Part shown: one piece after another, positions 39,110 through 45,949 of the stretch | Layout of the letters: every line of letters starts with the position of its first letter | How positions within the stretch are numbered: the stretch's first letter is position 1 | Source of the DNA: Chitinophagales bacterium | GTDB lineage: Bacteria; Bacteroidota; Bacteroidia; Chitinophagales; UBA2359 | DNA: 64,000 nt | Direction: 5' to 3' | Assembly: GCA_020628375.1 (NCBI GenBank) | Contig: JAHDFD010000003.1 | Span: 124,001 to 188,000 of the forward strand | Translations under genes and position numbers: made by a program | Notes under the pieces: model-generated | Seen by the model: the letters and a program-made list of their open reading frames with translations, nothing else | Databases searched by the model: none | Told to the model about the DNA's origin: nothing

Positions 39110-39830
39110 CTAGATAGACTTTTGGTCAGCAAACAAGATCGAGAAATAGTGATTTTAATGAGGGAAGAAGGCTAATAGTGAGGGTTGTAGATTCTGGTAA
39201 ACACCAAAATGACATGGTTGTATAGTTCTTACTTAAACTCTGTAAGTTTCTCTTTATACAAATTTAAAAATAAAAAAACGTATAAATGATCGTGTCATAT
39301 TGAGCGCAATGTAATGAAGCCGAAATATAGACACCTCGCTATTTTTTTGGATAATTCGTATTATTTGGCTTCATTTGACAGTGATTTATACGCTCATAAA
39401 TGTACGTTGTATTAATAAAGCAACTGTACAAGTATCTTCTATTACCAAAAACTTTCATTGTTCGGTCATTTTCTGTCCTGCGGATGTCCACTCTAAGATA
39501 GGCTTTTACATAAGGAAAAAGACTAAATGTAAGGGTTATAGATTCTGGTAAATACCAGAATGACATGGTTGTATAGTTTTTACTTAAACTCTGTAAGTTT
39601 CTCTTTAATAAAACTCAATTGTGCATATATCTTCTATTCCCAAAACTTTCATTGTTCGGTCATTATCTGTCCTGCGAATCCTCCCTAAGCTAGACTTTTA
39701 CACAAGGAAAAAGACTAAATGTAAGGGTTGTAGATTCTGGTAAACACCAGAATGACATGGTTGTATAGTTTTTCTTTAACCTCTGAATGTTTCTATATAA
39801 CACAATTGATTAGTAATCAATATTGGGAAA
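39110..39830. repeat. Dispersed repeat block right of the type IX-secreted protein gene
   Basis: Three units of the family found at 36902-37310. Two complete ones (about 39434-39625 and 39629-39815) run in tandem with a period near 192-195 bases, and a partial one lies at 39118-39255. Each has the ATTCTGG/CCAGAAT hairpin (39542-39560 and 39734-39752). TTGGTCAGCAAACAAGATCG at about 39121 is shared with about 36963. The rest of 39001-39958 shows no gene. Confidence 0.82.
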
Positions 39831-39906
39831 GAAAAGCGAGGCGGACGATCTTTAGAATTTAACTAATAATATTTTTAGGATAAGGCGCAAATCAATCAAT
39901 AAAAAA

Positions 39907-39938
39907 ATCCACGTCTCCTCATTTGAGTTGACGTGGAT
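39907..39938 (-). terminator. Terminator of the RING-protein gene
   Basis: ATCCACGTC (39907-39915) and GACGTGGAT (39930-39938) pair perfectly; on the minus strand seven T follow. It lies 20 bases after the stop codon of the gene ending at 39959. Confidence 0.9.
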
Positions 39939-39958
39939 TGATAAGCAAAATAGGTTTG

Positions 39959-42193
39959 TTAATCTACCAATAATTGTGTAACGGCTGCGGTATTAGTCGC
40001 CCATTGAATATCGTACACCTCATCTGCTTCTGCATCTTCGGTTAATTTCAAACCTTGTGCTTCTGCTTTTATGTTCAGCAAAGTACCTATATTCAAACGG
40101 CTATCTAATTTATTCAGTAAAGTCTCAACACCGTTCAGGTTCAAGCCTTGTACCACCTGACCATAGTAAGGCATTTCTAACCAAATAACTTCTCTGGCTT
40201 CAACATCCAACACACCGAAGACCAAACCCTTTGCTAAAGGCTGTGTAATTCTTACCTGATGTTGTACGCAACTCGGATCGTAAGCTACACCTGATTTTCG
40301 GGAAATACGCATCGAATGTTTACTATCCATCCAACCGACTACCATATTCGCTGTCAGGTTTCCGTTGCTGTAGGCATTACAAGTAAAGCTTACATACTTA
40401 GCACCTAATGTTTCCAATTTATCTACATCAATATTGATATACTCTGCTGTTCCTACTTTTGAAGGAATACTTCTTATATCACCGCTGTGTTGACATCCCG
40501 GAATCGTTAAGCTACTATATGAACAGAACTGTGCTTTATGCTCATAAGCTACATAACAACTCAAATCCATATCCAGGTGTTGAGCAGGCATTCCTTCTCC
40601 CCACTGCATGAACAAACGAACTTCGTTTCCTTCTAAAGGAAATCTTGTTCCCATTAATGCTGAAGGCATATCCTGAACATTTTCGCTTCGCTCTCCGATC
40701 GAAACCGGCATATTGAATAAAGCAGGATCGATATAGATCGTTTTGCTTTTATTTGGAACTCCTGCAAATCGCTTCTTCATCGCCAATAGCGTTAAATCTT
40801 CGATTTTGGCTTTCATTCCATCCAATTGTTTCTGATCGTACATTTCTAACAAAGGGTGTGTATCGATCGTTTTACGGATACCGCCCAGCGTTTTCACACT
40901 TCTTTTACCATTCGGTTTGAAGTAATTATCGGCATACATATTCAAGCTGAACACCAAACGAGCCGGAACCTGATCAACAACATCAGCAAAAGCATTGATC
41001 GTTATATCATCGCCGAACCACAACATATTCGAGAATAAAGAACGAGCAAACACACCTGGCTTTTCTTTCAAAATTCTCAACGATTTTTCGGCATTGAACT
41101 GCTGACGATTCTTGTTCAAAATCCCTTGCCATACTTTATACTTCTTGTTATAGAAAATATCCAGTATTGTTTTCAACTGCTCGAAACCAGCTTTTTTACT
41201 ATATTCTGCCAATCGTAAAGCTCTGATAAAACGCACCCACATATTTCTTTTAGGGTGCATGATCTCACACACTTTCTTAGGCGACATCGACAAGCCATTC
41301 AACCATGAAGCTACCATTTTACATTCTTTACGGCTGTACTTCAACTTCAAAGCTTTTTTCTTATCTAAACTTGCTGTATTACAATTACTGAAAAAGTTGA
41401 ACAAATGTGTATTATTCTCTTTCGTTTTATTGATAATGGTTTTAGGTTCTACAATTTGTAAGAAGCCTGTTTTCTTATACCACAAGTAACGTAAGATATC
41501 ATTCGGTGTAGAGAAATAAGATGCTGCTTTTTCAGCGTCTCCTTTTTCAACCAAAGTATCGATCAATAACATTAAGGTTTCTTTCATTGCCACTGCTACG
41601 TTTGGTATATCGAAAGAAAGAATCAATGTTTTCAGGCTTTCTACCTGTGTTGCATCTAAAGCCGTTTTCGACTTCAATAGATCATTCAGATAGTTCGTCA
41701 TATCGTCTTCTTTCCACAGATCAAGCACTTTCAATTTAGAACCTTGCTCGTTCAATTTCAGCTCTTCTTGTTGGAAAGGTGTTCCACAGAAAGGACAACC
41801 ATTATATCTTTCTAAAGGGAAAGTTTTCTTCGGAATATAGTGTCCGCATTTCAACTTTGATCCCCAATTCAGCTTCAGCACATTAGCAAAAAATGCTATA
41901 ATATGATCTGAACGTGATTCTCCGGTAGGAATATCCCAACCTTTCACCAATGGTGTCCAATTTTTATTCGTCCCCATTACTTCACGTAAAGCTTCCAGAA
42001 TTTCATGTTTCAGCTTTGGTGCTGCTGCGTTTAGTGCATGCAATAAAGGTTCTGAAAAGGTAAAACCTAATTTACGTGCATTCGCCAGTAAAATAGTACT
42101 GGTTTCTGAGATTTCCTTTACACTCTGCGCACATGCTGCTGCAGGAATAAAGATGGCACTTTGTCGAAGACTTACTTTAATTAAGTTTTTCAT
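39959..42193 (-). CDS. MXAN_6230/SCO0854-family RING-domain protein
   Basis: 744 residues. Family features in order: an N-terminal segment (IFIPAAACAQ, LARKLGFTFSEPLLHAL-like, then NWTPLVKGWDIPT); a short zinc site with Cys116-Gly-His118 and Cys133-Pro-Phe-Cys136, which supplies only half of a full RING ligand set; a long helical middle; and a C-terminal beta-rich domain (EVRLFMQWGEG, DLSCYVAYEH, HSGDIRSIPS, GTAEYINIDVDKLE). The family is known mainly from Myxococcus and actinobacteria. Its function is not established. Here the start codon lies 24 bases after a structured RNA element, and a tRNA-like array precedes it on the same strand, which suggests an RNA-related role. It has its own terminator. 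Confidence 0.75.
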   Translation of the reverse strand: MKNLIKVSLRQSAIFIPAAACAQSVKEISETSTILLANARKLGFTFSEPLLHALNAAAPKLKHEILEALREVMGTNKNWTPLVKGWDIPTGESRSDHIIAFFANVLKLNWGSKLKCGHYIPKKTFPLERYNGCPFCGTPFQQEELKLNEQGSKLKVLDLWKEDDMTNYLNDLLKSKTALDATQVESLKTLILSFDIPNVAVAMKETLMLLIDTLVEKGDAEKAASYFSTPNDILRYLWYKKTGFLQIVEPKTIINKTKENNTHLFNFFSNCNTASLDKKKALKLKYSRKECKMVASWLNGLSMSPKKVCEIMHPKRNMWVRFIRALRLAEYSKKAGFEQLKTILDIFYNKKYKVWQGILNKNRQQFNAEKSLRILKEKPGVFARSLFSNMLWFGDDITINAFADVVDQVPARLVFSLNMYADNYFKPNGKRSVKTLGGIRKTIDTHPLLEMYDQKQLDGMKAKIEDLTLLAMKKRFAGVPNKSKTIYIDPALFNMPVSIGERSENVQDMPSALMGTRFPLEGNEVRLFMQWGEGMPAQHLDMDLSCYVAYEHKAQFCSYSSLTIPGCQHSGDIRSIPSKVGTAEYINIDVDKLETLGAKYVSFTCNAYSNGNLTANMVVGWMDSKHSMRISRKSGVAYDPSCVQHQVRITQPLAKGLVFGVLDVEAREVIWLEMPYYGQVVQGLNLNGVETLLNKLDSRLNIGTLLNIKAEAQGLKLTEDAEADEVYDIQWATNTAAVTQLLVD

Positions 42194-42217
42194 GAATTAA
42201 TAAGATTTAAAGGTTAA

Positions 42218-42296
42218 GGGTAATTGTTCCGGCAAAACTCCGAGGTATAAGCTCGGCGACTTTTAGTCCAAAAAGAAGTAGCCGGAAACTTGACCC
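42218..42296 (-). ncRNA. Structured RNA element E5, abutting the RING-gene start
   Basis: 79 bases. Shares the layout of E1-E4 read on the minus strand: outer stem (GGGT 42218-42221 with ACCC 42293-42296), GGGTCAAG internal loop, second stem GCCGGAAAC/GTTCCGGC, TACTTC, hairpin GACTTTTAGTC, hairpin CCGAG/CTCGG, then AATTACC. The stem bases differ from the other copies while the internal-loop bases are kept. It ends 24 bases before the ATG of the RING-protein gene, so it could act in that gene's 5' leader. Confidence 0.75.
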
Positions 42297-42302
42297 AAAA
42301 TG

Positions 42303-42429
42303 CGAGACAGGTTGGATTCGAACCAACAACCTCAGGAGCCCTAAAAGAAGTAAGTCGATATTGACCTTTTAATGGGTAATTTATCAACTATCCATAACCC
42401 TGTACTCTATCCAGTTGAGCTACTGTCTC
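42303..42429 (-). tRNA. tRNA-like D with a 50-60-base insertion in the anticodon loop
   Basis: 127 bases. Acceptor stem GAGACAG/CTGTCTC is perfect; D arm GCTC/GAGT; T arm GTTGG-TTCGAAT-CCAAC. The anticodon stem CAGGG/TCCTG is interrupted after the loop TTATGGA by an insertion. With U33 fixed the apparent anticodon is ATG, unusual for a bacterial tRNA. The insertion contains GTTGAT/ATCGAC enclosing AAATTACC and GGTCAAT, then TTACTTC: the core of the E elements, opened at the other side. Discriminator G, no CCA encoded. Confidence 0.75.
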
Positions 42430-42440
42430 AAAAAAGAAAA

Positions 42441-42515
42441 GCAGGTAATTGTACAAGTAAGTTTCTACCTGAAAGAAGTGACCGAATGGTCGGAAGTAAC
42501 CTGTACTTGACCTGT
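42441..42515 (-). ncRNA. Structured RNA element E4
   Basis: 75 bases between tRNA-like C and D. Outer stem GCAGGT (42441-42446) with ACCTGT (42510-42515), extended outward by GAAAAG/CTTTTC. Second stem GTACA/TGTAC; hairpins GACC-GAAT-GGTC and TTTC/GAAA. It keeps GGTCAA, TACTTCC and AATTACC on the minus strand like the other copies, although the stems differ, which is compensatory change. Confidence 0.78.
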
Positions 42516-42536
42516 ACTTTTCTCGTTATCAAATTG

Positions 42537-42926
42537 TCGGGTGGGCTGGAATCGAACCAGCGCACAAAGTGTTGATATTGAAGTAGTAAGTTGATATTGA
42601 CCTAGGTAATCTTCAAACATCATCAGGAATCGAACCTAAAGTCGAATGACTTTACCAATATGGAAGTATGTTTAAATTGACCTGTTGTTTAGCAACGATA
42701 AAATAATAACTTCAACTTTTTGTTTGTAATATTTTACAAATAATTTCGCCAAAAACACTCACCATAGAACTGCTATGTTTTCGTTTTTTTAGCTCATTCT
42801 TCAAAAAATATTTTTTCCAAAAATGATGAACTTAATATTCAACCGTTGCTTAATTCGATATTTTTCAAAACAAAAAGGTAATTTATCAACTTTCAGTCTT
42901 CTGCTCTACCACTGAGCTACCACCCG
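42537..42926 (-). tRNA. tRNA-like C, split by an insertion of about 300 bases
   Basis: The 5' half (42926 downward) reads acceptor CGGGTGG, D arm GCTC/GAGC, then GAAGA and loop CTGAAAG with apparent anticodon GAA (Phe). The 3' half ends in T arm GCTGG-TTCGATT-CCAGC and acceptor CCACCCG, which pairs perfectly with the 5' acceptor although 375 bases lie between. The insertion starts with GTTGATAAATTACC and ends with GGTCAATATCAACTTACT, again the E core in rearranged form with a perfect six-base stem. It encloses a complete element E3. The 3' anticodon-stem strand is not clear, so this may be a degenerate gene. Confidence 0.6.
42604..42683 (-). ncRNA. Structured RNA element E3, inside tRNA-like C
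   Basis: 80 bases. Outer stem AGGT/ACCT (42604-42607 with 42680-42683), second stem AAACAT/ATGTTT, TACTTCC, hairpin AAAGTC-ATTC-GACTTT, and a T-arm-like hairpin AGG-TTCGATT-CCT in place of the second hairpin of other copies. The T-loop-like sequence is notable and may reflect a tRNA fragment. It keeps GGTCAA and ATTACC. Confidence 0.65.
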
Positions 42927-43039
42927 TAATTGCAGATTAAGCACTTTTATTAAAACCATTTTAGTATAATGGCTATACTTTCTAGTAATTAGACACACCG
43001 ATATACATTTTCATTGTTTCTTTAGAAAAAGTTTGTTTC

Positions 43040-43090
43040 AAAAAAACTCCACTTTTCAGGTATCCGTTGGTCTGAAGACACAACGGAAGT
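43040..43090 (-). terminator. Hairpin repeat with T-run, copy 1
   Basis: Minus strand: CCGTTG pairs with CAACGG, with an outer ACTTCC/GGAGT helix, followed by seven T. 44 bases are shared with 52834-52885 apart from two differences. It would end minus-strand transcription after tRNA-like B, which would split the array into two transcripts. Confidence 0.65.
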
Positions 43091-43198
43091 AAATAAATGT
43101 ATAGAGTAGCATGGTAATTAGAAATAAATACTGCTTAACTACAAGAATTTCAAAGAACTACATTCAGCGAAAAAAGATTCCCTGAATTTTATTTTTTG

Positions 43199-43323
43199 CG
43201 AGACAGGCTGGAATCGAACCAGCGACCTAGGCGTTAACGGTATCTGTAGTAAGTTTTTATTGACCAATTCTGATAATTTAAAAACTATAGAGGGCCTTGC
43301 TCTACCAACTGAGCTACTGTCTC
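43199..43323 (-). tRNA. tRNA-like B with a 50-base insertion in the anticodon loop
   Basis: 125 bases. Acceptor GAGACAG/CTGTCTC, D arm GCTC/GAGC, T arm GCTGG-TTCGATT-CCAGC. After AGGCC and loop CTCTATA (apparent anticodon CTA, which would read UAG) comes an insertion with stem GTTTTT/AAAAAC enclosing AAATTATC and GGTCAAT, then TTACTAC, as in tRNA-like D. GCCT closes the anticodon stem, with one mismatch. Discriminator G, no CCA encoded. Confidence 0.72.
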
Positions 43324-43328
43324 AAAGT

Positions 43329-43402
43329 GCAGGTAATTGTGAAAGTTGGGTTCATTAAAAGTGAATTGGCTAAAAGCCGGAAGTAACTTACACTTGACCT
43401 GC
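43329..43402 (-). ncRNA. Structured RNA element E2
   Basis: 74 bases, nearly identical to E1. Outer stem GCAGGT/ACCTGC (with a further T-A pair), second stem GTGTAAGT/ACTTTCAC, TACTTCC, hairpin GGCT-TTT-AGCC, hairpin TTCA/TGAA. The last hairpin is TTCG/CGAA in E1, a compensatory pair change. It lies six bases from tRNA-like B. Confidence 0.82.
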
Positions 43403-43425
43403 AAATATTTTAAAGAACTAATTTG

Positions 43426-43499
43426 TGAGACAGGTCGGATTCGAACCGACGACCCGTAACTTAAAAGATTACTGCTCTAACCAGCTGAGCTACTGTCTC
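43426..43499 (-). tRNA. tRNA-Lys(UUU)-like, uninterrupted
   Basis: 74 bases forming a complete cloverleaf: acceptor GAGACAG/CTGTCTC, D arm GCTC/GAGC, anticodon arm GTAAT-CTTTTAA-GTTAC with anticodon TTT (43463-43465), T arm GTCGG-TTCGAAT-CCGAC, discriminator A. CCA is not encoded. The acceptor stem is identical in B and D, which differ elsewhere, and is not what I expect of a housekeeping tRNA-Lys. It may be a specialised tRNA-like RNA and not the cell's translational tRNA. Confidence 0.78.
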
Positions 43500-43504
43500 A
43501 AAAA

Positions 43505-43579
43505 GCAGGTAATTGTGAAAGTTAGGGTTCGTTGACAGCGAAGTGGCTAAAAGCCGGAAGTAACTTACACTTGACCTGC
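43505..43579 (-). ncRNA. Structured RNA element E1, first of the array
   Basis: 75 bases. Outer stem GCAGGT (43505-43510) with ACCTGC (43574-43579), second stem GTGTAAGT/ACTTTCAC with one A-A mismatch, TACTTCC, hairpin GGCT/AGCC and hairpin TTCG/CGAA. It is the most upstream member on the minus strand, so the promoter of the array should lie in 43580-43760, which also holds the promoter of the divergent gene at 43761. Confidence 0.82.
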
Positions 43580-43760
43580 AATTATGTTATTTCTAAGAAC
43601 AATTCCGATTTGAATTATGATAATCAATATCTTTATTTCCTATCGACAGGACAAATGTAAAAGGGGGTGTGCGCAGCCTATTTGCGTAGTAATAAAAAAG
43701 ATGAAAAAAAATTATTTTTTCTTTAATTCATACTTATTTAATATCATTTATTTTTGTAAA

Positions 43761-44390
43761 ATGGGAGCATTACCACTTATAAAAGACCGCAAAGATTTTT
43801 CATTAGAAGAATATTATCAGTTTCAGGATAAGATCAGTACTGAGGGCTTAGTTATAGCAGGTGAAGTTATTAACCGGGTTGAATTTTATAATGGTGAAAT
43901 TTGGTTTATGGCTGGTGGAACGATCAATCATTCTCGGATATCTGGAAATTTGTACTATGCTATAAGAAGTTTACTAGATGGGGCAAAATGCGAGCCTTTT
44001 GGCAGTGACACCAATTTAGCACTTGATAAATTCAGAAATATTTTTCACCCTGACCTTTTTATTGTTTGTGATGGAATAAAAACTAGTGAGTTCGATAAAA
44101 ATGGTATTACCAATGCTTCTGTTATTATAGAGGTTTTATCGAAAGGAACAGAAGCTTATGACAGAGGAGGCAAATTCAGAAAATATAAGCAGATTTCAAC
44201 ATTCAAAGAATATATTTTGATTAATCAAGATAAACCGCTTGTTGAATCATTTGTAAGGCATGATTCAAATTTATGGTCGATACACTATTTTGAAGGCTTA
44301 GAAAGTTCATTTAAAATAGAAACTTTGAATTTGTCTGTTTCATTAAAAGATGTTTATAGTGGAATTGAGTGGGAAACAAAAGTGCCCTAA
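43761..44390 (+). CDS. Uma2-family endonuclease-like protein
   Basis: 209 residues from the ATG at 43761; the frame is open upstream to 43617 but that part is low-complexity and unlike the family. Uma2 (DUF820) features: RVEFYNGEIWFMAG, NHSRISGNL, HPDLFIVC, and VIIEVLSKGTEAYDRGGKF, which carry the Glu, Asp and Glu-x-Leu residues of a PD-(D/E)XK nuclease fold. Such genes are frequent and often solitary; the biological role is unknown. It diverges from the tRNA-like array. Confidence 0.85.
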   Translation: MGALPLIKDRKDFSLEEYYQFQDKISTEGLVIAGEVINRVEFYNGEIWFMAGGTINHSRISGNLYYAIRSLLDGAKCEPFGSDTNLALDKFRNIFHPDLFIVCDGIKTSEFDKNGITNASVIIEVLSKGTEAYDRGGKFRKYKQISTFKEYILINQDKPLVESFVRHDSNLWSIHYFEGLESSFKIETLNLSVSLKDVYSGIEWETKVP

Positions 44391-44409
44391 TCATAATTCA
44401 GACTAGGGC
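44384..44409. terminator. Possible terminator between convergent genes
   Basis: GCCCTA (44384-44389) pairs with TAGGGC (44404-44409). It overlaps the last codons of the Uma2 gene and is followed by AATTTGTTTT on the plus strand. Moderate support only. Confidence 0.45.
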
Positions 44410-44443
44410 ATAATTTGTTTTGGTTAAAGCATGAAGACGATAA

Positions 44444-45790
44444 TCAAGGTACATTTAAAATTGATATGGTACCGTTAACTGCATCACAAGTTGGCTGACA
44501 AACGACTGCACAATCTGTACTTACAGCACCGCTGAGTGCTGCTCCTGTTGGTACACACCCTGCCATGGTAGCTGCCATTATATTCCCATCTGTTGAGAAA
44601 TCGTAGGTTAATGTGGCATCAGTGTCATTTGTATCCGGACAAATATTAGAAACACCTGCTATTCCAGCCACACTACTACACATAGTTCCACCAACTTGTA
44701 TTTCCGCTGAACCAGCCGCTCCATCACAAACTGGTTCAACAACAACAATATCATACTGAGGAATAGTTGTAAGCGTATGAGTTCCAACTAATGAATATAC
44801 TCCATTACATAGCAAGTAAGCATAAGTAAGCTGATCCTCTACATCGCAGATTCCGCTATGAATACCATTAGCCGTTAAATCATCATGTACTGCAGCATCA
44901 GCAGGCACTGCTACTGATGAATAAACTAAAGTGGCACTACAAGAGGCAGAGGCTGCTGCAATCGTTGCATCTGCAGCAACAACATTTTGCCAATCGGTAA
45001 TCTCTGTGGTTAAACCACCATCGCAAATAGTAGCCGAATTATCAACTTGTGCAGAAACTTCAGGAACAACATTATCAAAAACATAGGTAATACAAATTTC
45101 ATAGTCAACATCAACTAAAGCTTGAGTTATTGCTTGCCCATTAACGAAGTTTTCACAATTTGTTGCAGCTGGTGAATTACCTTCGACCCATGAAAATGCA
45201 GGAATAATATCTACACCAATAGTACCGCCAGGTACTATAACATAATCGGGGCTTGCAGCATAATCTGGAATACCATTATCTCTGTCAGTTAAGGTTAAAT
45301 CAGCACAAGCAGAATAATTACATGTACCTCCACCGGCACAAGCTCCTGTTCCAAATCCATCATCACCAGGGGTATTTACATCCAAGTAGTTGAAGTTACT
45401 GTTATCAGTTAATGTCAACGTACCTCCAGCATCGTAATATACATTTCCAAAAACAGAGAAAAAACCACAAGCGTCAGTATATCCATTCGGATCGGTTAGT
45501 GTAACCGTATTCGTGTTAATTTCTACTATCGCTGATGTTACCGTAGGAGCTGAACAAGATGCAGGCGAAGGAATAGTAAAATTGTGTAAATAACCTTCAC
45601 TTGGAGAAGGCGCAGGTGAAGCACAACAGTATTGAAATTGATTTCTATCTGGCCCTATTAAATCTGCAACCGTTTTACATTCTGTTATAGTTGTTCCACA
45701 AACAGATTCCGCTTGAGGTACACACTGTGCTTGAAGTATTTCAGATAAATACAAGCACACAAGTGTGACCAAAATAAATTTAATTTTCAT
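44444..45790 (-). CDS. Cysteine-rich exported protein, perhaps truncated
   Basis: 448 residues with a signal peptide (ILVTLVCLYLSEILQA). The mature protein has about two dozen cysteines and beta-rich, immunoglobulin-like segments typical of large Bacteroidota surface proteins. It ends abruptly after NGTISILNVP without a type IX or other sorting domain, so it may be the front part of a once longer protein. No recognisable catalytic motif. It stands alone between the Uma2 gene and the sdh operon. Confidence 0.6.
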   Translation of the reverse strand: MKIKFILVTLVCLYLSEILQAQCVPQAESVCGTTITECKTVADLIGPDRNQFQYCCASPAPSPSEGYLHNFTIPSPASCSAPTVTSAIVEINTNTVTLTDPNGYTDACGFFSVFGNVYYDAGGTLTLTDNSNFNYLDVNTPGDDGFGTGACAGGGTCNYSACADLTLTDRDNGIPDYAASPDYVIVPGGTIGVDIIPAFSWVEGNSPAATNCENFVNGQAITQALVDVDYEICITYVFDNVVPEVSAQVDNSATICDGGLTTEITDWQNVVAADATIAAASASCSATLVYSSVAVPADAAVHDDLTANGIHSGICDVEDQLTYAYLLCNGVYSLVGTHTLTTIPQYDIVVVEPVCDGAAGSAEIQVGGTMCSSVAGIAGVSNICPDTNDTDATLTYDFSTDGNIMAATMAGCVPTGAALSGAVSTDCAVVCQPTCDAVNGTISILNVP

Positions 45791-45891
45791 AAAAGTAGAA
45801 TTATTGAATTACAAGAATAGAAGGCATATTAAGTAGTTTGAAAAAAGTTTCTTAATATAACTAGTGAAGATAAGGGCTTTTTTTAAAACAA

Positions 45892-45925
45892 AAAAGTCAG
45901 ACTGAATTTTTCCAGCCTGACTTTT
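45892..45925 (-). terminator. Terminator of the sdh operon
   Basis: AAAAGTCAG (45892-45900) pairs with CTGACTTTT (45917-45925). On the minus strand the hairpin is followed by TTTTT. It lies about 25 bases after the sdhB stop. Confidence 0.85.
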
Positions 45926-45949
45926 ACAATAAAATATGAATGTTATTAT

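Noticed and set aside
39339-39566. Minus-strand frame of 75 codons
   Set aside because: It falls within the repeat block; the neighbouring repeat unit does not preserve it.
42303-42926. Group I or group II introns in the tRNA-like sequences
   Set aside because: The insertions in B and D are only about 50-60 bases, and in none of the three did I see the conserved catalytic core elements of either class.
42218-43579. E elements as integron attC sites or a CRISPR array
   Set aside because: The stems are bulged hairpins of even length, but the GTTRRRY/RYYYAAC ends of attC are missing and no integrase is present. Spacing is irregular and the units are separated by tRNA-like genes, so CRISPR is excluded.
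44444-45790. Second substrate of the exosortase
   Set aside because: The C terminus (NGTISILNVP) has no PTxxEWG motif and no hydrophobic tail.
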